Notes under the pieces: model-generated
The model's input: only the letters and a program-made list of their open reading frames with translations
What the model was told of the DNA's origin: nothing
Databases searched by the model: none
Shown here: one piece after another, positions 16,857 to 25,441 of the stretch
Numbering within the stretch: the first letter of the stretch is position 1
Layout: the number at the start of each line of letters is the position of its first letter
Program-made: the position numbers and the translations under genes
Assembly: GCF_003014485.1 (NCBI RefSeq)
Contig: NZ_PYGA01000001.1
Location: 124,001-188,000 of the forward strand
Direction: 5' to 3'
Length of the DNA: 64,000 nucleotides
Source: Murinocardiopsis flavida
GTDB taxonomy: Bacteria; Actinomycetota; Actinomycetes; Streptosporangiales; Streptosporangiaceae

Positions 16857-17513
16857 TCAGTCGAGTTCGACGAGCTCGGTCTTGTTCGCCCGGTTGATGG
16901 CCTGCTTCACCCGCTGGGCGAACTCGCCGATGCGGTCGATCTCGTCCCACTGCGCACGGCGGTCGGCGCCGTAGTCGGTGACCTCCACGATGTCGTAGCC
17001 CAAGAGGTCCATCTGCTCGACCTTGAGCCCCTTCTCGCTGAACGACTCCCGCTTGCGCTCGATCTTCTGCACCGTCCGGTACCGGATCCAGCCCTCCCCG
17101 CTGTCGTACACACCGACGTCGTCGGCGCGCAGCGGCACGGCGCGGGCGGCCTGCTCCAGCTTCGGGATGGTGTCGTCCTTGATGACCAGCAGTTCCGGGA
17201 TCGACAGCACCCGGGTGGCGCCGTCGAGGTCGACGATCTCGGCGCGCGCCCGCTGGTTGGTGCGCGAGATCCGCAGCGCCAACTGCTGGTCCTCGGCGAG
17301 GATGGCGTCGATCCTGGCCCGGCACTCCTCGACCGTGTAGGTGCGGGTCCGCGACTTCTCGGTCCCGGGGTCGGGCCGGTAGGCGCCCTCGCCCTCCAGC
17401 GCCTGGGTCCGGTAGCTGTGCCGCTCGGCTCCTGCGAGGTTCAGCCGGTTGATCCAGCTCTGGAGGTCGGCCGAGAGCTTCTTGCGACGGTTGAAGGCGT
17501 CGCCCAGGGTCAT
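16857..17513 (-). CDS. Hypothetical coiled-coil protein, possibly DIP1984/septicolysin-like
   Basis: This 218-residue soluble protein is highly charged. The N-terminus (TLGDAFNRRKKLSADLQSWINRL) and the middle (RISRTNQRA) and C-terminal (INRANKTEL) helices follow the pattern of DIP1984-type proteins: an N-terminal helical hairpin, an R-I-x-x-T-N motif and a C-terminal helix. The match is by pattern only, so family assignment is tentative. ATG 17513 is chosen since the upstream reading frame runs into a 26-bp tandem repeat. No operon partner: it diverges from the LmbE gene. Confidence 0.55.
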   Translation of the reverse strand: MTLGDAFNRRKKLSADLQSWINRLNLAGAERHSYRTQALEGEGAYRPDPGTEKSRTRTYTVEECRARIDAILAEDQQLALRISRTNQRARAEIVDLDGATRVLSIPELLVIKDDTIPKLEQAARAVPLRADDVGVYDSGEGWIRYRTVQKIERKRESFSEKGLKVEQMDLLGYDIVEVTDYGADRRAQWDEIDRIGEFAQRVKQAINRANKTELVELD

Positions 17514-17516
17514 GTT

Positions 17517-17581
17517 CACGGGACGGGAACCTAGCAGCACTGCACGGGACGGGAACCTAGCAGGGCTGCACGGGACGGGAA
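17517..17581. repeat. 26-bp tandem direct repeat, 2.5 copies, upstream of the 17513 gene
   Basis: Copies start at 17517, 17543 and 17569. The unit begins CACGGGACGGGAACCTAGCA; copies 1 and 2 differ at two positions (GCACTG versus GGGCTG) and the third breaks off after 13 bases. The repeat abuts the start codon of the minus-strand gene, so it covers its ribosome-binding and promoter region. Confidence 0.8.
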
Positions 17582-17630
17582 ACCGGCGGCAGCCCGCGCA
17601 CCCCACCAATGGCGGGCGCCTACCATGGGC

Positions 17631-17666
17631 CCGGGCGGCCGGCCGGGCGGCCGGCCGGGCGCCCGG
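17631..17666. repeat. 12-bp tandem repeat CCGGGCGGCCGG, three copies
   Basis: Three consecutive units at 17631, 17643 and 17655 (the last with one mismatch) lie just upstream of the LmbE start codon. Each unit is itself rich in GGCC palindromes and could form strong secondary structure in the leader. Confidence 0.75.
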
Positions 17667-17687
17667 CCGACGAAGCGAGGGGTGCGG

Positions 17688-18404
17688 ATGTCCGATACCG
17701 ACGGCGTGGCGCGGGCGCTGGTGGTCATGGCCCACCCCGACGACATCGACTTCGGCTGCGCCGGCACCGTCGCGCAGTGGACCGACTCCGGCACCGACGT
17801 CAGCTACCTGCTGGTGACCGATGGCGACGCGGGCGGCGACGACCGCATCGGCACCGGGGTGGAGATGGCCGAGCTGCGCAGGACGGAGCAGCGCAAGGCC
17901 GCCGATGTGGTCGGCGTGCACGACGTCCGGTTCCTCGGCTACCCCGACGGCAGGGTGCTGCCGAGCCTGGAGCTCCGCCGCGACATCGCGCGGGTCATCC
18001 GCCAGGTCCGCCCGCAGCGCATGGTCATCCCCAGCACCGAACGCGTCTGGGCGCACATCGGGGTGAGCCACCCCGACCACCTCGCCACCGGCGAGGCGTC
18101 GATCAACGCCGTGTACCCCGACGCCCGCAACCCGCACGCCCACCCCGAACTCGGCGACGAAGGCCTGCCGGCGTGGACGGTGCCCGAGGTCTGGATCGCG
18201 GGCGGCCCGGCCCCCGACCACTTCGTCGACATCACCGCCGGGATCGACCGCAAGATCGCCGCCCTCGCCTGCCACGCCAGCCAGATCCCCGACATCGACG
18301 CCTTGGCGGTCCACCTGCGCGAGCATCTCGCGACGATGGCGACGCAGGGCGGCCTGCCCGAGGGCCGGTACGCGGAGTCCTTCCAGGTGATCAACACAGC
18401 CTGA
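17688..18404 (+). CDS. PIG-L/LmbE family Zn-dependent deacetylase
   Basis: This 238-residue protein has AHPDD at residues 15-19 and SHPDH later, the zinc-binding motifs of LmbE/MshB/Mca-type N-deacetylases. Substrates are GlcNAc-containing compounds, including mycothiol precursors or mycothiol conjugates. It is shorter than MshB or Mca (usually near 290), so it probably acts on another amide. ATG 17688 follows GAGGGG; the GC-repeat stretch upstream is unlikely to be coding. It is convergent with the ATP-binding regulator gene. Confidence 0.8.
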   Translation: MSDTDGVARALVVMAHPDDIDFGCAGTVAQWTDSGTDVSYLLVTDGDAGGDDRIGTGVEMAELRRTEQRKAADVVGVHDVRFLGYPDGRVLPSLELRRDIARVIRQVRPQRMVIPSTERVWAHIGVSHPDHLATGEASINAVYPDARNPHAHPELGDEGLPAWTVPEVWIAGGPAPDHFVDITAGIDRKIAALACHASQIPDIDALAVHLREHLATMATQGGLPEGRYAESFQVINTA

Positions 18405-18428
18405 GTCGCGCCCGTGCGGCGGCGACGC

Positions 18429-18935
18429 TCAGCCGCCGCCGCGGGTGCCGTCGGCCGGATCGGCGTCGCGGGTCTCGTCGGCGGCGTCGGTGTCGGTGTC
18501 GGTGTCGGTGGCGACCTCGCACCAGACCACCTTGCCGCCGAACTCCGGGTAGTAGTGGCCCCAGTGGCTGCTGATCATGTCGACCAGCAGGATTCCCCTG
18601 CCGTCCTCGGCGTCGAACCCGACCTCCTTGCGCACCGGCGGGGCCATGGCGCGGTCCCAGACGTAGATGTGCAGCACGCCGTCCTCGGCGCGCAACTCCA
18701 TGCCGATGAGGGCGAGCCCGCGCAACTCGGTGTAGCGGAGTGGGCGGTCGGTGTCGTCGCCGGTGGCGGTCACGGCATTGGTGACCAGCTCCGATGCCAG
18801 CAGCTCCGCGGCGTCCAGCAGCCCGGGCAGGTCCCATTCCCTGAGGGTGTGGGCGACCTCGCGCCGCGCGCAGCCCACGGCCGTCGATATCGCGGCGTAG
18901 CGCGCCATCCGGGTCCACGCCCGCCCACGGTCCAT
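18429..18935 (-). CDS. RsbW-like ATP-binding regulatory protein (HATPase_c)
   Basis: This 168-residue single-domain protein of the anti-sigma/serine kinase-like ATPase class is very abundant in actinomycetes. The N-box ASELVTNAV and G1-like DAEDGRGILLVD are clear. It ends in a Thr-Asp dipeptide run (residues about 143-152) and an acidic tail, encoded by a GTCGGT microsatellite at 18486-18509 in plus-strand sense. Such proteins bind sigma or anti-anti-sigma factors or act in conservon-like signalling. No partner gene is adjacent. Confidence 0.8.
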   Translation of the reverse strand: MDRGRAWTRMARYAAISTAVGCARREVAHTLREWDLPGLLDAAELLASELVTNAVTATGDDTDRPLRYTELRGLALIGMELRAEDGVLHIYVWDRAMAPPVRKEVGFDAEDGRGILLVDMISSHWGHYYPEFGGKVVWCEVATDTDTDTDAADETRDADPADGTRGGG

Positions 18936-19160
18936 GGTCCCCCCATCGGTCCGTCGACCTGGCCGACCGACGCACGGCGGACATGCCCGCGAATCCGCGT
19001 TTGCCCAGATCAACACCGATTCTAACGAGGAGGTCGGCGGTGCTCCGCGCGCAATGCCGACCGCGTCCCACATTCCACGCCCTGCCGGGGCGACTTGCCT
19101 CGTGATCATCGGGGTAGCACGCTCGTCTCCGACGCGTTGAGAACGATCCTGGAGGCAGCA

Positions 19161-19694
19161 ATGGACCGACCGCCATCTCCCTACGACTTTCTGCCGGAGG
19201 TCCCGTCCTTCCGCGTGGTCAGCGACGACTTCGCCGACGGCCAGGTGCTCCCCACCGCGCAGGTGAGCGGGATCATGGGCGCGGGCGGCGCGGACGTCTC
19301 CCCGCACCTCGCGTGGAGCGGGTTCCCCGAGGCGACCCGGAGCTTCGCCGTGACGTGCTTCGACCCCGACGCGCCCACGGCGAGCGGGTTCTGGCACTGG
19401 GCGGTGTGCGACATCCCCGCCTCGGTGACGGAGTTGCCCGCCGGTGCGGGCGGCGAGGGCGGCGGCCTGCCCGAGGGCGCCGTGACGCTGCGCAACGACG
19501 CCGGCGGCCTGCGCTATGTGGGCGCCGGCCCGCCCGCCGGGCACGGCCCGCACCGCTACATGTTCGCGGTGCACGCCGTGGACGTCGAGTCGCTCGGCGT
19601 CGACTCGTCCGGGACCCCGGCGTTCCTCGGTTTCAACCTGTTCTTCCACTCGATCGGCCGGGCCGTGATCGCGCCGGTCTACGAACAGCGGTAA
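19161..19694 (+). CDS. YbhB/YbcL (PEBP, Raf kinase inhibitor-like) family protein
   Basis: This 177-residue cytosolic protein has the PEBP anion-pocket motifs [15 protein letters not shown] and [15 protein letters not shown]. Bacterial members bind small anionic ligands; their cellular role is unclear. ATG 19161 is preceded by GGAGG at good spacing. It is monocistronic in appearance, with a palindromic element 33 bp beyond its stop belonging to the next gene. Confidence 0.88.
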   Translation: MDRPPSPYDFLPEVPSFRVVSDDFADGQVLPTAQVSGIMGAGGADVSPHLAWSGFPEATRSFAVTCFDPDAPTASGFWHWAVCDIPASVTELPAGAGGEGGGLPEGAVTLRNDAGGLRYVGAGPPAGHGPHRYMFAVHAVDVESLGVDSSGTPAFLGFNLFFHSIGRAVIAPVYEQR

Positions 19695-19726
19695 GCCGCG
19701 CCGCCATCCGGGGGCGCACATGTATC

Positions 19727-19753
19727 ATGTTCAAAACGGCATTCTTTGAACAT
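19727..19753. promoter_or_regulatory. Perfect 9-bp inverted repeat in front of the HAD gene
   Basis: ATGTTCAAA (19727-19735) and TTTGAACAT (19745-19753) are perfectly complementary with a 9-nt spacer. The right arm ends 14 bases before the ATG and touches the ribosome site. A TATCAT -10-like hexamer overlaps the left arm. This strongly resembles a repressor operator; the cognate regulator is not in view. Confidence 0.6.
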
Positions 19754-19766
19754 CGAAAGAGGTTTA

Positions 19767-20405
19767 ATGAACACCGATCTTGGTCATGGCGCCCCCTCCC
19801 CCCTCACCACCGTCGTCTTCGACTACGGCGAGGTCATCTCCCAGCGGCCCGGCGAAACCGCGCGCGACGGCATGGAGCGCATCGCCGGGGTGCCCGCCCC
19901 CGAATTCTGGCGCGCCTACTGGGCCGAGCGCCGCGACTACGACGCCGGGATCAGCGAGGCCGAGTACTGGGGCCGGGTCGCCGCGGGCCTCGACCGGACC
20001 TTCGACGCCGACACCGTGCGGCGCCTCTCCGCCGCCGACACCGACTCCTGGAGCACACTCTCCCCCGGCGTCACCGACCTGATCGCCCGCCTGGCGGCGC
20101 GCGGCGTGCGGCTCGCCCTGCTGTCCAACGCGCCGCACGCCATGGCGGAGTCCCTCCGCCGCTCCACGGCGCTCACCGGGTTCGAGGCCCTGTTCTTCAG
20201 CTGCGAACTGGGTCTGTGCAAACCCGACCCCGCGATCTACGAGCAGGTGCTCGGCGCGCTCGGCAGCACACCGGAGCAGATCGCGTTCATCGACGACCGC
20301 GAGGACAACATCCTCGCCGCCAAGCGGCTCGGCATCGACGCCCACCACTACGAGGACCCCACGGGGCTGGAGGCGTTCCTCACCGACCGGTTCGGACCCC
20401 TGTAG
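19767..20405 (+). CDS. HAD-superfamily (subfamily IA, YihX-like) phosphatase
   Basis: This 212-residue protein has the four HAD motifs: FDYGEVI (nucleophile Asp; the second acid is replaced by Gly as in YihX-type enzymes), LLSNAPH, CKPDPAIYE and FIDDREDNI. YihX-like members dephosphorylate sugar phosphates. ATG 19767 follows AGAGG. It is located ahead of an ATP-grasp ligase and an inositol-monophosphatase-like gene; the 137-bp gap suggests separate expression but perhaps a shared pathway. Confidence 0.85.
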   Translation: MNTDLGHGAPSPLTTVVFDYGEVISQRPGETARDGMERIAGVPAPEFWRAYWAERRDYDAGISEAEYWGRVAAGLDRTFDADTVRRLSAADTDSWSTLSPGVTDLIARLAARGVRLALLSNAPHAMAESLRRSTALTGFEALFFSCELGLCKPDPAIYEQVLGALGSTPEQIAFIDDREDNILAAKRLGIDAHHYEDPTGLEAFLTDRFGPL

Positions 20406-20542
20406 CCGGCCGGTCCATGGACGCACACGCGCGACGCGCTGGTTCGGTTGTCCGCCGATCCGGAACCGGCCATAGCCGACCGCCGCACCCTTCGCCGGTC
20501 TACGCTCGGTGTACGGATTTCCCCAGAGCGGAAGGGTTCACG

Positions 20543-21583
20543 GTGTCCGCTGAACAGCTCCATGAGCGACCGACCGTAGTCGTGACCACCGCCGGATCCG
20601 CGTCGACACCGGGCACGATCCAGCATCTGCGACGCATCGGCTACCGGGTCGTCGCCACCGACATGGACGCTAGCGCACCGGGCCTGTACCTGGCCGACCG
20701 CAGCTACCTGGTGCCGCCCGGCTGCTCCGACGACTTCCTGCCCGAACTGCGCGGCATCTGCCTCAAGGAGGGTGCCGTCGCGCTCGTCCCGCTCGTGGAC
20801 GAGGAGCTGCCCGTCGTCGGCGAACTCGAATACGACGGCATCGCCGTCCTCGCCCCGCGCGCCGAGTTCATCGCGACCTGCCTCGACAAGTACGTCCTCA
20901 TGGACCGCCTGCACGCGCTCGGCGTCCCCGTACCGGAGACCCGGCTCGCCACCGAGAGCCCCGACGGCCTGCGCTTCCCCGTCGTCGTCAAGCCCCGCAC
21001 GGGGCGCGGCAGCCGCGGCGTCACGGTGTGCGGCTCCGCCGCCGAACTGGGCCGGGTGATCGCAGCGGGGCCCTACCCGGCCGCCGACCTCCTCGTCCAG
21101 GAGCGCGTCGCCGGGCAGGAGTTCACCGTGTCCGTCGTCGCCTGGCGCGACGGCGCGGTGCAGGCCGTGGTCCCCAAGGAGGTCATGCTCAAGCGCGGCG
21201 TCACCAAGTTCGCGGTCACCCGCCGCAACGACCGCGTCGACCAGGTGTGCCGCGACATCCAGACCCTGCTGCGGGCCGACGGCCCGTTCAACGTCCAACT
21301 CGCGCTCGACCGCGCCGGCGAACCGCGGGTGTTCGAGATCAACCCCCGGTTCTCCTCGACGGCGCCGCTCACCGTCGCCGCGGGCGTCGACGAGATCGGC
21401 GGCCTGGTCGGCCAGGCGCTGGGCGACGGCGGGCGGCTGGGCTGCGAGTGGCGCGAAGGCGTCGTGATGGTCCGGCGCTGGGCCGACGAGTTCCTGCCGG
21501 AGCACGAGTTCGACCGGTACGGCATCCGGCCGGCGGCGTCCGCCGCGATCCCGCCCCCCACCGGCGTCGCGGCCGCGTCATGA
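20543..21583 (+). CDS. ATP-grasp ligase (CarB/PylC-like)
   Basis: This 346-residue protein starts with a pre-ATP-grasp Rossmann-like region (TTAGSASTPGTIQHLRRIG). The ATP-grasp core follows, with VVVKPRTGRGSRGV as the nucleotide-binding loop and FEINPRFSST as the metal-binding motif. It would activate a carboxylate as acyl phosphate and join it to an amine or thiol; the substrate is unknown. GTG 20543 follows GGAAGGG. It shares an ATGA overlap with the inositol-monophosphatase-family gene, so the two act together. Confidence 0.85.
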   Translation: MSAEQLHERPTVVVTTAGSASTPGTIQHLRRIGYRVVATDMDASAPGLYLADRSYLVPPGCSDDFLPELRGICLKEGAVALVPLVDEELPVVGELEYDGIAVLAPRAEFIATCLDKYVLMDRLHALGVPVPETRLATESPDGLRFPVVVKPRTGRGSRGVTVCGSAAELGRVIAAGPYPAADLLVQERVAGQEFTVSVVAWRDGAVQAVVPKEVMLKRGVTKFAVTRRNDRVDQVCRDIQTLLRADGPFNVQLALDRAGEPRVFEINPRFSSTAPLTVAAGVDEIGGLVGQALGDGGRLGCEWREGVVMVRRWADEFLPEHEFDRYGIRPAASAAIPPPTGVAAAS

Positions 21584-22416
21584 CCGCCCGCCGGCGTCCG
21601 ATGGAGCTCGCCGACCGTGTCGCACGGGCCGTCCGCGACGTCGGTGTGCTGCTGCGCGAGTGGCGGTCCGACTCCCGTGCCGTCTCCGGGGTCTGGGACG
21701 GCCTCCAGTTCAAGGCCCGCGCCGACTCCATGGCGCACGAGGCCCTCAGCGAGCGGCTGCGCGCGATCGAGCCGGGCACGCCGGTGGTCAGCGAGGAGGA
21801 CCCCGCGTCGATCCTGGCGCCCCGCCCGCCCCGCTACTGGCTCATCGACCCGATCGACGGCACGGCGAGCTACGCCCACGGCTTCCCCGGGTACGTCACC
21901 CAGGCCGCCCTGATCGACGCCAGCCGCCCGGTCCTCGCCGCCGTCTACGCCCCGGAGCCCGACATCGGGTACCGCGCCGTGCGGGGGCTCGGGGCCACCG
22001 CCAACGGCCGCGCGCTGCCGCGGCTCGGCGCCGCGCCGCCCGGCTCCGGCGTCCTCATCGACAACACCCCCGCACCCACGGGCGTGGCGCGCGCCGCCTA
22101 CGCCATGTTCGGCTACACCGACTACGCCGAGTGCGGCAGCATCGCGCTGAAGCTGTGCCGCATCGCCGAGGGGTCCGCCCACCTGTTCGTCAAGGACGTC
22201 CCCGTCCGCGACTGGGACATCGCTGCACCGCACCTGCTGCTCCACGAGACCGGTGGTTCGCTGCGGCGCCTCGACGGCACCCCGTTCGACTACAGCGGCG
22301 GATACGAGCACACGGGTCTCATCGGCGCCGCCGACCCCGCCACCGGTGCCGCGGTCGCCGAATGGCACCGCTCCGGGCAGCCGTCGCGCGAACGCCCGCG
22401 CCCCCGCACCGGATGA
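21580..22416 (+). CDS. Inositol monophosphatase-family phosphatase
   Basis: This 278-residue member of the IMPase/CysQ/FBPase superfamily has VVSEEDP (metal Glu), LIDPIDGTASY (DPxDGT metal site) and VRDWDIAAPHLLLHETGG (WDxAA-type C-terminal motif). All three catalytic motifs are intact. It would remove phosphate from a sugar, inositol or nucleotide product. It is translationally coupled to the ATP-grasp gene. Together with the HAD gene this looks like a small metabolite-modifying cluster. Confidence 0.85.
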   Translation: MTARRRPMELADRVARAVRDVGVLLREWRSDSRAVSGVWDGLQFKARADSMAHEALSERLRAIEPGTPVVSEEDPASILAPRPPRYWLIDPIDGTASYAHGFPGYVTQAALIDASRPVLAAVYAPEPDIGYRAVRGLGATANGRALPRLGAAPPGSGVLIDNTPAPTGVARAAYAMFGYTDYAECGSIALKLCRIAEGSAHLFVKDVPVRDWDIAAPHLLLHETGGSLRRLDGTPFDYSGGYEHTGLIGAADPATGAAVAEWHRSGQPSRERPRPRTG

Positions 22417-22569
22417 CACCCGTCGCCGTGCGTGCACGCGGCGCCCTTCGGCCCGCCCGGAACCGGCCGCCGGGCCGGCAGCGGCCCCCGAAGGGGTTCG
22501 CGGCCTTTTCCTTGGGCATACCGACACGTATCGTGTGAACACCCGCAGAATTGTGGTAGGGGGTGCGCC

Positions 22570-23025
22570 ATGGACGAGGAGCACGTACCGCCAGAGCGCA
22601 TGCGCGCCTCTGATTCCGACCGCGACTCCACCGCGGCGCGGCTCGCCGCCGCCCTGACCGAGGGCCGTCTCGACCTCGACGAGTACCAGCGCCGGCTCGA
22701 CCTCACCATGCGCGCTGTCGTCCGTGGCGACCTCACCCCGATTACGGCCGACCTGCCCGAACCGGTGCTGGTCGCGCAAGAGCAGAAGGGCGACACCGAG
22801 CGGAGCCGCGACGTGTCGTCGCTGGTGTCGCCGTGGAAGGACTGGGTCGACGAGTGGCGGTGGTGGCTCGGCGGCGCGATCATCATGACCGGTATCTGGA
22901 CCGTCACCAGCGTCATGGCCGGCGACCCGCTCACCTTCTGGCCGCTGGTCCCGCTCGGCATCTGGGCGGCGATCCTGGTCGCCGCGGCGGTCTGGCCCGA
23001 CGAGAGCTCCGGGACCCGGAACTGA
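22570..23025 (+). CDS. DUF1707 membrane protein, copy 1
   Basis: This 151-residue protein has an N-terminal DUF1707 domain (VPPERMRASDSDRD, GRLDLDEYQRRL) and two C-terminal membrane helices. The family is near-universal in Actinobacteria; the soluble part resembles short helical SHOCT-like modules, function unknown. GGGGGTG precedes ATG 22570. It is followed 20 bp later by a paralogue, a tandem duplication. Confidence 0.85.
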   Translation: MDEEHVPPERMRASDSDRDSTAARLAAALTEGRLDLDEYQRRLDLTMRAVVRGDLTPITADLPEPVLVAQEQKGDTERSRDVSSLVSPWKDWVDEWRWWLGGAIIMTGIWTVTSVMAGDPLTFWPLVPLGIWAAILVAAAVWPDESSGTRN

Positions 23026-23045
23026 AGGCCGGTATAGCCTGAACC

Positions 23046-23507
23046 ATGGACGACGACCGCGTTCCACCCGAACGGATGCGCGCCTCGGACGCCGACCGGG
23101 ACGCCGCTGCGGCACGCCTTTCAGCGGGCCTGCGCGAAGGGCGCCTCGACCTCGACGAGTTCGACGACCGGCTCGCCGCCACCATGCGCGCCACGACTAT
23201 GGGCGACCTCGCCGCACTGACCGCCGACCTTCCCGAACCCGCCGAGCCCCAGCAGGTCGACCTCGCCGCGACCGCCGACCCGCCCACCCGCAGCGAGGCG
23301 TGGCGCCGCCGCATCGAACCCTGGCGCGGGCCCATCGGGGTGTCGTTCCTGTTCATCGCCATCTGGGCGGCCACCAGCCTGCTCGCGAACGAGCGCCTGG
23401 TGTTCTGGCCGATGATCCCGATCGGGATCATGTTCATATTCACGCTGGCCGGCACCATCAGCGGCGACGACCGCGGCGGCAACCACGGCCCCGGAACAGA
23501 GTCCTAG
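23046..23507 (+). CDS. DUF1707 membrane protein, copy 2
   Basis: This 153-residue paralogue of the preceding gene has the same VPPERMRASDADRD opening and two C-terminal hydrophobic helices. The N-terminal domains are far more alike than the linkers and tails, consistent with an old tandem duplication. It is convergent with the DUF3145 gene. No known function. Confidence 0.85.
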   Translation: MDDDRVPPERMRASDADRDAAAARLSAGLREGRLDLDEFDDRLAATMRATTMGDLAALTADLPEPAEPQQVDLAATADPPTRSEAWRRRIEPWRGPIGVSFLFIAIWAATSLLANERLVFWPMIPIGIMFIFTLAGTISGDDRGGNHGPGTES

Positions 23508-23544
23508 CTGCCCGTGCGGCGGCGGACCCGCGGGGTCGGCGGAC

Positions 23545-24039
23545 TCAGCCCGCGGCGTGCAGCCAGCGCACCGGGGCGCCGTCGCCCGCGTAGCGGAAGG
23601 GTTCGAGCTCTTCGTCCCAGGCGCGGCCGGTGAGGCGGGTGAGTTCGTCGCCGAGGTCGAGTTCGCCCGCAGCCGCGTGCTCCACCGCGGCGCGCAACCG
23701 CGCCTCGGGGACGAGCACCTCACCCGAGGCGCTCGTGACGGCCGTGAACACGCCGAGCGAGGGCGTGTAGCTGTAGCGCACTCCGTCGCACCCCGGGGTG
23801 GCCTCTTCGGTGATCTCGTAACGCAGCCGCTGCCAACCGTTCAGCGCGGACGCCACCGAACCCGAGGTGCCGGGGGCGCCCTGCCAATTGAGCTCGGCAC
23901 GGTAAGACCCCGGGGCCGCGGGCTGCGAATCCCAGTCAAGTTTTACGGGTACGCCAACCACACCCGCGACCGCCCACTCGACGTGTGGGCACAGCGCCGC
24001 GGGCGCGGAGTGGACGTACAAGACGCCACGTGCGGACAC
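23545..24039 (-). CDS. DUF3145 family protein
   Basis: This 164-residue protein matches the actinobacterial DUF3145 family: the opening RGVLYVHSAPAALCPHVEWA and WQRLRYEITEEATPG are diagnostic. Function is unknown; it is a core gene in many actinomycetes. GTG 24039 was chosen because AGGAGGTTC sits directly upstream. It is divergent from the sigma factor gene across 228 bp. Confidence 0.88.
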   Translation of the reverse strand: MSARGVLYVHSAPAALCPHVEWAVAGVVGVPVKLDWDSQPAAPGSYRAELNWQGAPGTSGSVASALNGWQRLRYEITEEATPGCDGVRYSYTPSLGVFTAVTSASGEVLVPEARLRAAVEHAAAGELDLGDELTRLTGRAWDEELEPFRYAGDGAPVRWLHAAG

Positions 24040-24267
24040 CGAACCTCCTGATACGACCGAGTGCGCTTCCCCGACGCCCTCGTATCCAGACAAGGGGAGA
24101 TGTCCGTAGCTGGTTGTTCTGCTCGTCCCATTGTGCCCCATTGACCCCGGCGGTACCAGGGCCCACCCGTGGCCAGAACCGGCAAGCAACCTCCGCTCGG
24201 TCGACCCGGTGGTTACCGTGTTCGCGCACATTGGTTGGATTGCCGATTCTACTGGGGTGACGCGCTG

Positions 24268-24915
24268 GTGGACGACGACTCCGGCACGGACCGCGGCCGG
24301 CACTCCCCGCCGACCGCCGAACTGGTCCGCCGCGCCGCCCAGGACGACCCCGAGGCGTGGGACCAGTTGCTGCGGCGCTACGAGCACCGGGTATGGCGGC
24401 TGCTGCGCTCCTTCCGGCTACCGGCGCACGACGCCCACGACGTCGCCCAAGAGGTGTGGCTGATCGTCGCCCAGAAGCTCCCGACCATCGCCCGCCCCGA
24501 CCGGTTCGAACGCTGGCTGCACACCGTGGCCCGGCACGAGTGCGTCCGGCACCTGCGCAGGGCGCGGCGCTGGGTGCCGGTGCCGCCCGACCGGCTCGAC
24601 CTGCCGGTGGAACGCGACCCCTCGGCCATCCACGCCGAACGCGAAGGGGTGCGCGCGGTGCGCGCCGCGCTCGACCGGCTGCACGACCCCGACCGCCGGA
24701 TCGCGACACTGTGCCTGGAGGCCCCGGAGCTCACCGGGCCGGAGATCGCCGTGCTCGTCGGGATCCCGGCCGCCGAGCTGCCGAACGCCCGCAGGCGCGC
24801 CTTCCGGCGCCTGCGCAGGCTGCTGCGCCCGCCGCAGTCCGCCGAACCACCGGCCGACCAGGACACGAGAGAGGCGGGCGCTGATGCGCACCGAAAGCGG
24901 TCCCACCGGCGATGA
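24268..24915 (+). CDS. ECF-like RNA polymerase sigma factor
   Basis: This protein of about 215 residues has sigma region 2 (WDQLLRRYEHRVWRLL, DAHDVAQEVWLIVAQ) and a region-4-like C-terminus (LTGPEIAVLVGIPAAELPNARRRAFRRLR). GTG 24268, preceded by GGGGTGA, is preferred to an upstream in-frame GTG at 24169, whose extra residues look non-coding. It overlaps the next gene by 32 bp and is followed by a CHAT protease. The sigma factor / small protein / CHAT order recurs in actinomycetes as I recall, suggesting a dedicated regulatory module. Confidence 0.85.
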   Translation: MDDDSGTDRGRHSPPTAELVRRAAQDDPEAWDQLLRRYEHRVWRLLRSFRLPAHDAHDVAQEVWLIVAQKLPTIARPDRFERWLHTVARHECVRHLRRARRWVPVPPDRLDLPVERDPSAIHAEREGVRAVRAALDRLHDPDRRIATLCLEAPELTGPEIAVLVGIPAAELPNARRRAFRRLRRLLRPPQSAEPPADQDTREAGADAHRKRSHRR

Positions 24916-25441
24916 CCCCGAACACAGCGGCCCCGACGACGAGAACCGCGCCCGCACCCGGTGGGACTCCGCAGACCCCGAGCCCAGCGGCCCCGACGAC
25001 GACGAAAGCCACGTCCGCGCCCGGTGGGGCGCACCGGGAACGGCGGAGCGGGCCCCAGAATCGCTCCGGCGCAGCGCCCGCGCGGCCTACGCGCAGCGCA
25101 GGCCGGGCGCCGTGCTCGCCGACCTCACCGACGACTCCGTGTTCGCCCACGGCAGGCGCCCCGGGCCCGGCGACGACGGGCCGCGCTACCTCACCTACCG
25201 CGCCGCCGGAGTCGCCGTCCGCATCGAGGTCACGGCGCACGTCCGCGACCGGTCCATCGTCGGCCAGGTCACTCCCGCCGGACCGGTCGAGGTGACCGTG
25301 CACTGGCAGCGCGGCCGCCGGGGCGCGGAGGCCGACGCCGACGGCGCGTTCATCGCCGAGGGCGTCCCCCCGGGACCCATCAGCCTGACCGTCCGGCGCC
25401 CGGCCGAACACCCGATCGCCACCAGCTGGACTACCGTCTGA
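24884..25441 (+). CDS. Hypothetical protein between sigma factor and CHAT protease
   Basis: This 185-residue protein is unnamed. The N-terminal ~65 residues are acidic and low in complexity (GPDD repeats at residues 16-19 and 36-39). The C-terminal ~90 residues look like a beta-sandwich (VRIEVTAHVRDRSIVGQVTP, VTVHWQRG, AFIAEGVPPGPISLTVRRP), reminiscent of carboxypeptidase-regulatory/transthyretin-like domains. No signal peptide is seen. Its start lies inside the sigma gene, so it is co-translated and may act as anti-sigma or adaptor. Confidence 0.75.
   Translation: MRTESGPTGDDPEHSGPDDENRARTRWDSADPEPSGPDDDESHVRARWGAPGTAERAPESLRRSARAAYAQRRPGAVLADLTDDSVFAHGRRPGPGDDGPRYLTYRAAGVAVRIEVTAHVRDRSIVGQVTPAGPVEVTVHWQRGRRGAEADADGAFIAEGVPPGPISLTVRRPAEHPIATSWTTV

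Noticed and set aside
17517-17581. Short repeats considered as a CRISPR array
   Set aside because: The copies are directly tandem without spacers, and no cas genes are nearby.
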